Source: Candidatus Rokuibacteriota bacterium
GTDB taxonomy: Bacteria; Methylomirabilota; Methylomirabilia; Rokubacteriales; CSP1-6
Direction of reading: 5' to 3'
Length of the DNA: 64,000 nucleotides
Assembly (NCBI GenBank): GCA_003221515.1
Contig: QHSI01000105.1
Location: 18,728-82,727, forward strand
The notes below the pieces were generated by a model. That model saw nothing but the letters and a program-made list of their open reading frames with translations, made no database searches and had not been told where the DNA came from. A program made the translations under genes and the position numbers. This document shows, one piece after another, positions 8,937 through 15,318 of the stretch (position 1 is its first letter; every line of letters begins with the position of its first letter).

Positions 8937-10001
8937 CTATTTGACGAGCTCCTTGAGCAGGAAGTAGTTGGAGACGGACTGGAGCGGAAGGGTCAAGAAC
9001 TCGAGCGTCGGGCGAATCTGCGCGATGAAGGCGTTCCAGTCGCCGATGCGGCTGCGCGGGAAGACGATCAGATCGTTGGTCTGGAGCACGATGTCCTGAC
9101 TGCGGTCCGGGGCGCCGGTGAAGCTGCCCGCGAAGACCTCGACGATCTGCGGACTGCGCAGGTCGCCGCGAACCACGCGGACACTCTCCAGGACCGCCGA
9201 GGATGTGGGCCCCCCGGCCATCGCCAGGATCTGAGAAACCCGGATGTTCGGCGTGAAGGGGTAGACCCCCGGGCTCTTCACTTCACCGAGGACGAAGACC
9301 TTCCGCTGTTCGTCCGGCGCTCGGCTCGGAACGAACACGACGTCTCCCGCGTCGAGGATCAGCTCTCGAAACCGCTGCCCCTCGGAGACGAGGCGAAACA
9401 GGTTGATCGTGTACGAATCGCCCTCCCGGCGCAGCAGACGGATCGCGCGCGAGTCGGCGTTGGCCGTCAGCCCTCCGGCCTCCGCCAGCAGATCGACGAG
9501 ATTCGTCATTCCCTTCAGCGGGTAGACACCGAGCTTCTGGACTTCGCCCAGGACCGACACCGTCTTGCTCGCATACTCCTTGACCGTCACTTCGACGGTG
9601 AGCTGTCGGTGCGTGGCGGCCAGGACGCGTCCGATCTCCGCTTCGGCCTGATCGGTCGTCAGTCCCGCGACCGCGGCCTCGAAGAAGCCGATGGTCACTC
9701 GTCCGTTCGGCCTCACCGCGGCCGACATCTTGTCCAGCGCGAGCTCTCGGGTCAGCGTGATGTCGAGGACGTCACCGGCACCGATCCGGTATCGAGGGAC
9801 ACCGTCGATCGTGACGAAGGTCCGGTTCTCGGCGACGAGGGACGGGAGCACCAGGGGCTCCGCGGCCTCCGCTGGTGGCGAGGGAGCACCGGCCGTCCCG
9901 GGCGCCGTCGGCGGATGGATCGGAAAACCCACCGGCGCGCAGCCGACCACGCCGAGCGGGAGGAGGAAGAGGAACGGCCACAAGCGGAGCAGACGGTTCA
10001 C
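8937..10001 (-). CDS. Wza-like outer-membrane polysaccharide export lipoprotein (SLBB domains)
   Basis: 354 residues. The signal peptide ends in the lipobox LGVVGC with the lipidated cysteine at residue 21. A poly_export domain follows (RIGAGDVLDITLTRELALDK, about 75 onward), then two SLBB repeats (KTVSVLGEVQKLGVYPLKG and KVFVLGEVKSPGVYPF). Such proteins form the periplasmic channel through which the polysaccharide leaves the cell, working with the Wzc-like protein encoded 10 nt downstream. The length is typical for the family. Its start overlaps the end of the upstream gene by 4 nt. Confidence 0.92.
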   Translation of the reverse strand: MNRLLRLWPFLFLLPLGVVGCAPVGFPIHPPTAPGTAGAPSPPAEAAEPLVLPSLVAENRTFVTIDGVPRYRIGAGDVLDITLTRELALDKMSAAVRPNGRVTIGFFEAAVAGLTTDQAEAEIGRVLAATHRQLTVEVTVKEYASKTVSVLGEVQKLGVYPLKGMTNLVDLLAEAGGLTANADSRAIRLLRREGDSYTINLFRLVSEGQRFRELILDAGDVVFVPSRAPDEQRKVFVLGEVKSPGVYPFTPNIRVSQILAMAGGPTSSAVLESVRVVRGDLRSPQIVEVFAGSFTGAPDRSQDIVLQTNDLIVFPRSRIGDWNAFIAQIRPTLEFLTLPLQSVSNYFLLKELVK

Positions 10002-10909
10002 GGCGCGCCTCCTTCGGCTTCTCGATCGAGCGTCTCCTCCGTGACGAATCCGTGGATGTGGAGGAACGGGTGTTGGCTGAGATCGATGGCCGTGGACTCC
10101 GGCACACGCTTGCGGTGGCGGACGAGGACCATCACGGTCGGGCGGAGTGGGAAGCCTTCGTTCTTCGCCACCACCCGACAGATCTCACCCGTGTTGAGGC
10201 GAACGAGTGAGCCCACCGGAAGGGTCGCCAGGACGCGAATCAAGGCCTTGAGGATCTGTTCGGGATACGTCCCCCGCTCGTGCTTGAGAATCTCCTTCAT
10301 GGCCTCGGAGTGCCCCAGACCGGGTCGCACCGGCTTGCGGCGGACGAGGTTCTCGAGGTGGCCGGCAAGTCGCACGATGTGAACGTGGTCGCGAATCTCC
10401 GTCGACCCGGCGTCTGACGCGTCGCCGGCCCCGTTCATGCGCTCGCGGAGCTGGACGAGCACCTCCGACACCCCCGCGTATTCGACCCCTAGGCCCTGAA
10501 CGCGCAGGGGCTCGTCCTTGGGGCCCCGGCCGACGCCGCCCTCGTGGAGCAGGGCCGTCAGCCCGAGCTTGAGCAGCGCATCGTGTGCGTAGTTGAGCTG
10601 CGTCGCGATCTTCATCGAGAGCACGCAGACGTTCACCGCCCGCTCGGCTGGGTCGGCAGAACCTCCACGCGGAGTGAAAAACGGTAGGAGCAGAAGGTCG
10701 CTGGTTCGCAAGCTCTCGAGCAGCGTGCCCAGCGGGGTCTCGAGCATCGTGACGGAAAGCGCGGTGCCCGCTCGAACAGACGCCTGGACTTGGTGCATCG
10801 TCTCGACCGCACGATCGAACGCGTCGGTGGCGGCCTCGAGGTCTTCAGACTCGAGTGCTCCGGGCGCCGAGCCGAGCGTCTCCGATCTCTCGGGCACGGT
10901 GTCCGTCAT
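9998..10909 (-). CDS. Degenerate HD-GYP-domain protein of the exopolysaccharide operon
   Basis: 303 residues. The C-terminal half reads like the end of an HD-GYP domain: PEQILKALIRVLATLPVGSLVRL, then PLRPTVMVLVRHR, equivalent to the usual 'yPvGtlVrL...plrPvv'. The catalytic parts are lost. The HD position reads LLHEGG (residues 120-125) instead of LLHDIG, and the HxxxxGxGYP segment is absent. It is therefore unlikely to hydrolyse cyclic-di-GMP. It may sense the nucleotide or a partner, which would suit an exopolysaccharide operon. No signal peptide or membrane helix is visible. It is separated by about 105 nt from the ATPase gene upstream and overlaps the Wza-like gene downstream. Confidence 0.65.
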   Translation of the reverse strand: MTDTVPERSETLGSAPGALESEDLEAATDAFDRAVETMHQVQASVRAGTALSVTMLETPLGTLLESLRTSDLLLLPFFTPRGGSADPAERAVNVCVLSMKIATQLNYAHDALLKLGLTALLHEGGVGRGPKDEPLRVQGLGVEYAGVSEVLVQLRERMNGAGDASDAGSTEIRDHVHIVRLAGHLENLVRRKPVRPGLGHSEAMKEILKHERGTYPEQILKALIRVLATLPVGSLVRLNTGEICRVVAKNEGFPLRPTVMVLVRHRKRVPESTAIDLSQHPFLHIHGFVTEETLDREAEGGAP

Positions 10910-11014
10910 CGGCCGGGCTGGGTGGCCGCCGGAGAACGCCGGCGGAGGCGCGTCCGCGGAGTGCGCGGGACTCGACGGGCGCAGGAGCCGGACGAATCGC
11001 GGTGAAGTGCATGC

Positions 11015-11809
11015 TCACGCCAGCCCCGCCGCGACCCTCACGAGGGGAGCGCTCACGTCCTGGGCATTTCTCTTCTGGCCCTCGTACAGGCAGATGTCGC
11101 ACAGCTTGTTGACGTTCCGCAGAATCCCGCGGCTCTCCTCGTAGATTGCCCGAACCGCGTCCTCGGTGAAGATGGGCTGGGACGCGCCGGCCTTCTCGAG
11201 GCGAAAGTCGATGTACTGACTCGTTTGCTTTTCGTCGGGTGTGTCGAGGCTCAGGCAAAAGGCCATCCGTTGACGAAACGCGTCGAATGCGTCGAGCGCC
11301 GAGCGGAGCGGCGGGAGCCCCACGAGGACGAGCGAGAGCAGTTGGCGATCGTTGGCCTGAAGGTTCAGGAGCATCCGCAAATCCTCGAAGACCGCTTCGT
11401 CACTGATCAGATGCGCCTCGTCGACGATGAGCACCGTCGCCCTGCCCTCGGCGGCGTTCCCGAGCAGGTGGTCGCTCAGGCAACGGAAGAGGGCGAACCG
11501 CTGCGAGCTTGCCGGCGAGAGATCCAGCTGCATCGCGACCTCGTACAAGAACTCGTCCGGCGGCAGGGCTGGATTGATCACGAGGCCCACGTCGTATTTC
11601 TCCTCGTCGAGCTCCAGCAGGAAGGCGCGACTCAACGTGCTCTTCCCGCACCCTGACTCCCCGGTGACGACGACACCTCCCTGGCCACTGTCCACCGCGT
11701 AGACGAGTCGCTCGAGCGCGTCCTGATGGGCGGGCAGCGGGCAGAACACCGTCGGATCAGGAACGTTGCGGAACGGCGAGCGCGCCAGCTTCCAGTAGCG
11801 TTCGTACAT
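11015..11809 (-). CDS. ExeA/GspA-type AAA ATPase of the exopolysaccharide locus
   Basis: 264 residues. The start MYERYWKLARSPFRNVPDP is characteristic of ExeA-like ATPases found in exosortase/PEP-CTERM and exopolysaccharide loci. Walker A is GESGCGKST (50-58) and Walker B is TVLIVDEAH (about 125-133), followed by a sensor region (LSLVLVGLPPLRSALD). These proteins are peripheral ATPases proposed to help assemble secretion or polysaccharide machines. This one lacks the C-terminal peptidoglycan-binding part of full ExeA. It starts 3 nt after the stop of the small HTH gene, so both should be on one message. Confidence 0.85.
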   Translation of the reverse strand: MYERYWKLARSPFRNVPDPTVFCPLPAHQDALERLVYAVDSGQGGVVVTGESGCGKSTLSRAFLLELDEEKYDVGLVINPALPPDEFLYEVAMQLDLSPASSQRFALFRCLSDHLLGNAAEGRATVLIVDEAHLISDEAVFEDLRMLLNLQANDRQLLSLVLVGLPPLRSALDAFDAFRQRMAFCLSLDTPDEKQTSQYIDFRLEKAGASQPIFTEDAVRAIYEESRGILRNVNKLCDICLYEGQKRNAQDVSAPLVRVAAGLA

Positions 11810-11812
11810 GCG

Positions 11813-12031
11813 CTAGGACGCGCCGTTCTCGCGCCCGGCGACGCGGTTGCGATCGGCCGGCGCGCGCTGAGCGCCGCCGGCCACGAGGTCCAGGATGCTC
11901 TTCCTTCTGAAGCGCCACCGGCGCCCGATCTTGTGCCCGGGAATGACCCCTTGCTCGGCCAGTCGATAGACGGTTTTCACGTGGACCTGGAGGAGCGCGG
12001 CCACTTGAGAGGGGGTGATTATTTCCTGCAA
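11813..12031 (-). CDS. Small excisionase-like helix-turn-helix DNA-binding protein
   Basis: 72 residues from a TTG at 12,031. ITPSQVAALLQVHVKTVYRL followed by EQGVIPGHKIGRRWRFRR is the HTH_17/MerR-like 'helix-turn-helix plus wing' used by excisionase-type DNA-binding proteins. The frame is open further upstream (to 12,163), but that extension is not protein-like. The sequence AAGGAGT lies about 10 nt before the TTG (12,041-12,047), so TTG is the better start. It is the first gene of the ATPase/HD-GYP-like/Wza/Wzc operon and may autoregulate it. No integrase is nearby, so a phage excisionase role is unlikely. Confidence 0.75.
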   Translation of the reverse strand: MQEIITPSQVAALLQVHVKTVYRLAEQGVIPGHKIGRRWRFRRKSILDLVAGGAQRAPADRNRVAGRENGAS

Positions 12032-12456
12032 CGACCGTTGACTCCTTCCCGCACTCTCAATCTCCCTCGTGCTCCCGGGTGCGCCTCTAGAGCACGAGCT
12101 GTGCCAGGGCGCACCATCGGGCGGAAGTGGCCGGTTCGACGAGTGTTTGCAGCCATGAATCACACCCTCGGCCAGTGAGGAGGGGACAAAGTGCTACCGC
12201 TTTGCGGCTGGACTGACAGTTTCTGGTCCATCTGTCCGCGCTCTGGAACCGAGTCGTGGCGAGCGACGGCAGTAAGGACGCCAGCATTTCGTGAGGCTGG
12301 CGATAGACTCGGAAAGACATCGTGACGAGCGGAATTCAGATCAGGCTACGAACTACCTCGGCGTGAATCGAGAAGATCGACCGCCTCGGGTGGGCGGCGG
12401 GCCGGTCGTTCGTTTCCTACGGGCTCACGATCGGCGTTCGCACGAACGAGCCGCGG
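12032..12456. other. Divergent regulatory gap between the exopolysaccharide operon and the kinase/PqqD cassette
   Basis: About 425 nt without a convincing complete gene. It contains the Shine-Dalgarno and sigma-54-like site of the minus-strand operon, and a dyad GACAG-N12-CTGTC (12,215-12,219 and 12,232-12,236). The dyad lies about 120-145 nt upstream of the -12 element, a usual distance for a sigma-54 activator site. From 12,367 to 12,456 the frame of the HprK-like gene is already open and protein-like but has no start codon. I see no promoter I would trust for the plus-strand cassette. Confidence 0.5.
12091..12106 (-). promoter_or_regulatory. Sigma-54-like (-24/-12) promoter of the exopolysaccharide operon
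   Basis: Minus-strand TGGCACAGCTCGTGCT matches TGGCACG-N4-TTGCW at 14 of 16 positions, with the GG and GC cores at the right spacing. The predicted start near 12,080 is about 50 nt upstream of the TTG at 12,031, leaving room for the AAGGAGT site. Sigma-54 control of exopolysaccharide genes is well known in exosortase/PEP-CTERM bacteria, but no activator gene is seen here. Confidence 0.5.
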
Positions 12457-13182
12457 ATGCTGTCGCACATCGTGAATTGCCTGCCGCCGGGCTACCGGCC
12501 CTCGGAGGCGACTCGAGTGGACCGCCTGTACTCGCTCGTCGTCGGGCGACCCGCGTCAGGTCTTGGGCTCCGGCGGTTCACGCTGCTCTATGCCGACGCG
12601 ATGAGGCTGGCGCGATCGCTCGAGGTTCCCGAAGTTCTGCGAGCGCTCGAGTCCGACATCCAGCTCTACGTCGCTGCCGGCGCCCGACGCCGGCTCTTCG
12701 TGCACGCGGGGGTCGTCGGGTGGCGCGGGCGCGCGATCGTGATCCCGGGACGGTCCATGAGCGGCAAGAGCACGCTGGTCGCCGCCTTGATCGAGGCTGG
12801 GGCCACCTATTATTCGGACGAGTACGCCGTCTTCGATGACCAGGGCCGCGTCCATCCCTACCCGAGAGCACTCTCGCTCCGCGACGACTCGGTGGCAGGC
12901 CGAAGGGAATTGCCGATGCCGGGGCCGGGCCGCGCTCCTGGGCCACTGCCGCTCGGACTGCTCGCGGTGACGCGCTACCGCCCCGGCGCCCGCTGGAGAC
13001 CTCGGCCACTCTCTCTCGGACGCGCGGAGATCGAGCTCCTCGGTCACACCGTCGCGGCGCGGCAGCAGCCGGCACGGGCGCTGAGCGTGTTGTCCCGAGC
13101 CCTGGCCGGAACGATCGCCTTGAAGGGCGCCCGGGGAGAAGCGGCCGACGTGGTCGACGCCGTGATCGGCGCGGTGTCGTGA
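12457..13182 (+). CDS. HprK-like serine kinase (HPr kinase/phosphorylase-related)
   Basis: 241 residues from the first ATG. The P-loop GRSMSGKST (98-106) lies after FVHAGVVGW (81-89), followed by YYSDEYAVFD (118-127). This HAG / P-loop / SDE order is that of HprK-related kinases. True HprK also has an N-terminal domain and a C-terminal K3M loop, which I do not see, so HPr is probably not the substrate. The frame upstream is open back to 12,367 and reads like more of the same protein (SFVSYGLTIGVRTNEPR) but contains no ATG, GTG or TTG. The start is therefore uncertain and a lost start or frameshift is possible. The stop overlaps the next ATG (TGATG). Confidence 0.75.
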   Translation: MLSHIVNCLPPGYRPSEATRVDRLYSLVVGRPASGLGLRRFTLLYADAMRLARSLEVPEVLRALESDIQLYVAAGARRRLFVHAGVVGWRGRAIVIPGRSMSGKSTLVAALIEAGATYYSDEYAVFDDQGRVHPYPRALSLRDDSVAGRRELPMPGPGRAPGPLPLGLLAVTRYRPGARWRPRPLSLGRAEIELLGHTVAARQQPARALSVLSRALAGTIALKGARGEAADVVDAVIGAVS

Positions 13183-13715
13183 TGACGAGCGGCTTCGGCG
13201 AGTCGATGCCTCAGGCGAGAACGACGGATCTCCTCATCGAAGTTCTGCGCGACGAGACCCTGGTCTACGACCTCAGACGGCACCGGGCGCACTGCCTCAA
13301 CCGGGCCGCCGCGCTCGTGTGGAAGCATTGTGACGGGCGCACGACCGTCGCGGCAACGGCCACGATTCTTGATGAGGCACTGCGGCTGTCAGCGGGCGAA
13401 GCGCTAGTCAGAACCGGGCTCGACCAGCTCACGCGGGCGCACCTGCTGAATGGCCCGCCCGACATCCGCGGTGCGCGATCTCGCTACTCGCGGCGGGCGG
13501 TCTTGCGGGCGCTCGGCCTGACCGGCGCGGCGGCACTGCTTCCGCCGCTGGTCGAGACGGTCGTCTCGCCGGTCTCCGCCGAGGCCGCTTCGTGCCTGAC
13601 GGACGCCGAATGCCGAGCGTTGATCCCTCCCTTCTGCTCAGGGCAGCCGATCTGTGGAAGCCCCGGCAGTTGCTGCCAGCCACGGGGGATGCGGTGCAGG
13701 ACCGGCCAGTGCTGA
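13182..13715 (+). CDS. PqqD-like domain fused to a Tat-like signal and an eight-cysteine tail
   Basis: 177 residues in three parts. Residues 1-95 look like a PqqD/RRE domain (LVYDLRRHRAHCLNRAAALV, then WKHCDGRTTV), the fold that binds leader peptides of ribosomally made natural products. Residues 99-136 resemble a twin-arginine export signal in the middle of the protein: YSRRAVLRALGLTGAAALL, a hydrophobic run, then SAEA. The last 40 residues hold eight cysteines (138, 144, 152, 158, 164, 165, 172, 177), ending with cysteine, which suggests a disulfide-rich or modified peptide. No internal start codon would separate the parts. The flanking kinase and nucleotidyltransferase genes overlap it at both ends (1 nt and 7 nt), so all three probably act together. 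Function unknown. Confidence 0.7.
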   Translation: MTSGFGESMPQARTTDLLIEVLRDETLVYDLRRHRAHCLNRAAALVWKHCDGRTTVAATATILDEALRLSAGEALVRTGLDQLTRAHLLNGPPDIRGARSRYSRRAVLRALGLTGAAALLPPLVETVVSPVSAEAASCLTDAECRALIPPFCSGQPICGSPGSCCQPRGMRCRTGQC

Positions 13716-14785
13716 GGTCAGCCGCCGCGCTCCGGGACATCGAGCGTCGACGCGGCGAGCTGGTGCGGTCCCTCCTCGCCGGGTCGTGGCGCCGATCACC
13801 GTCGCCGCCGTCAATCTCGGCTGACGCGCTGGCGCGGGTCGCGTCGCTCCTCGCCCGAACGGGATCGGCGGGACTGGCCTGGTGGAGGCTCCGCGATTCA
13901 ACGTTGAGCGCGTCGGCGGCGGCGCTCGACCTTCGCCAGGCCTACCGTCTTCAGACGCTCGAGGCTCGACGTCACGAGCGTCGCATCGAGCAAGCCATCC
14001 GGATCCTCCGAGAGGCGAGCGTAGAGCCGATCATGGCCAAGGGCTGGGCCGCGGCCCAGCTCTACCCGGAGCCGGGACTGCGCCCCTACGGCGACATCGA
14101 CCTGTGGGTTCGGGCCTCGGAGCACGGCGCGGCGCAGACGGCGTTGCACTGTCCCGTCGGACAGCGCTGTCGGGTGGATCTGCACGCCGAGTTCCCGCAG
14201 CTCGACCGGAGCTGGGATGAGCTCTACGAACGCTCGCGGCTCGCGCGCGTCGGTGCGGTCGACGTGCGCGTGCTCGGGCTCGAGGACCATCTGCGGCTCC
14301 TGTGCCTGCACATGCTCAAGCATGGGGCCTGGCGCCCGATCTGGCTCTGCGACATCGGGGCAGCCGCGGAGTCTCTGCCCTCCGATTTCGACTGGGAGGT
14401 CTGTCTTCGCGGCCCGGCGCGCCGGGCCGAGTGGGTCAGTTGTGCCATCGGTCTGGCGCGAGAGCTCCTGGGGGCGCGCCCGAGGGGCGAGCGACCGGGG
14501 ACCCGTCTGCCTCGGTGGCTTCCGGCCGCGGTGCTCCGGCAGTGGTCCGATGAGGAGCACTACATGGTCAGCCCCTCGATGGCGTTCGCGCTTCGACGTC
14601 GCGATCGAATCCTCAAGGCGCTCAGGCTCCGCTGGCCCAACGCCATTCAAGCCACGGTCGGGCTGGGCGGTCCCTTCAACGGCGTGCCCAGGCTTCCGTT
14701 TCAACTGGGTGAATGCGTGCTGCGAACGATCGCCTTTGCCCGGCGCGCTCCCGAGCTGATGCGGACTGGCTCGCCGAGCGTCTGA
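13709..14785 (+). CDS. NTP_transf_5-family nucleotidyltransferase
   Basis: 358 residues from a GTG that overlaps the preceding stop by 7 nt. The family core is clear: PIMAKGWAAAQLYPEPGLRP (KG at 111-112), YGDIDLWV with the metal-binding DID at 129-131, and RVDLHAEFP (155-163). HLRLLCLHMLKHG (about 188-200) is the conserved helix after the catalytic region. Enzymes of this uncharacterised family often sit beside HprK-like kinases and PqqD-like proteins, including in lasso-peptide and exopolysaccharide loci. They are presumed to transfer a nucleotide or related group, with unknown substrate. The frame is open upstream to 13,592, but that part overlaps the cysteine-rich gene and is not family-like. 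Confidence 0.82.
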   Translation: MLRSAAALRDIERRRGELVRSLLAGSWRRSPSPPSISADALARVASLLARTGSAGLAWWRLRDSTLSASAAALDLRQAYRLQTLEARRHERRIEQAIRILREASVEPIMAKGWAAAQLYPEPGLRPYGDIDLWVRASEHGAAQTALHCPVGQRCRVDLHAEFPQLDRSWDELYERSRLARVGAVDVRVLGLEDHLRLLCLHMLKHGAWRPIWLCDIGAAAESLPSDFDWEVCLRGPARRAEWVSCAIGLARELLGARPRGERPGTRLPRWLPAAVLRQWSDEEHYMVSPSMAFALRRRDRILKALRLRWPNAIQATVGLGGPFNGVPRLPFQLGECVLRTIAFARRAPELMRTGSPSV

Positions 14786-14832
14786 ATTGTTCGACTCTAG
14801 TCAGCCGTGTGGCGGCGTGGGATCGTCGCCCC

Positions 14833-15318
14833 ATGACGCCGTACTCGCGACGCCAGCTCCTCGTGCTGCTGATCCTCCTCGCCGTCGCCGGGCTCGGCCT
14901 CGTGGTCGGGCACTGGCGACGCGCCCACCCTGACCTCGCCGACCATCTCGAGCAGCTCGACCGCGCCGAGGCGCCCGCCTCCTCTCCCGAGCTCGGCGGC
15001 CGCGGGGCGACGCCGACGCGCTCATCCGAGGAGCCCATGCCGCGACGCTCGCGGCGCCGCGCATCCGCCCGCGACACCGGCCTCGACGAGCGGACGCCCG
15101 CACGCCTCGACCCGCCGGCGTCGGCGCTCGACCTGAACCGCTCCACGGCGATCGAGCTCACGCGCCTCCCCGGCATCGGCGCGGTGCTCGCGCGGCGGAT
15201 CGTGGACGCCCGCGAGGCGGATGGACCGTTTTCGAGCGTCGACGAGCTGCGCCGCGTGCCGGGGGTGAGCGCCCGCAGGCTCGAGCAGGTGCGCGCCCTG
15301 GTGACGATCTCCGATTGA
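14833..15318 (+). CDS. comEA: ComEA-like DNA-binding competence protein (helix-hairpin-helix)
   Basis: 161 residues: one N-terminal membrane anchor ([20 protein letters not shown]), a charged low-complexity linker, and a C-terminal tandem helix-hairpin-helix ([20 protein letters not shown], then [19 protein letters not shown]). ComEA-type proteins hold incoming double-stranded DNA in the periplasm for transfer through ComEC. Its stop overlaps the TTG start of comEC by 4 nt, which supports the pairing. The frame is open upstream of 14,833 into the preceding gene, but the ATG at 14,833 places the membrane anchor at the N-terminus as expected. Confidence 0.88.
   Translation: MTPYSRRQLLVLLILLAVAGLGLVVGHWRRAHPDLADHLEQLDRAEAPASSPELGGRGATPTRSSEEPMPRRSRRRASARDTGLDERTPARLDPPASALDLNRSTAIELTRLPGIGAVLARRIVDAREADGPFSSVDELRRVPGVSARRLEQVRALVTISD

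Noticed and set aside
6932..8944. Plus-strand frame of 670 codons opposite the Wzc-like gene
   Set aside because: Mirror of a real gene in high GC; no domain-like segments, whereas the minus strand has both Walker motifs and the Wzz domain.
12032..12163. N-terminal extension of the small HTH gene to an ATG at 12,163
   Set aside because: The extension is not protein-like and a TTG with AAGGAGT 10 nt upstream gives the family-typical start.
13592..13708. Upstream extension of the nucleotidyltransferase frame
   Set aside because: Overlaps the cysteine-rich tail, lies outside the family core, and a GTG overlapping the stop is the better start.
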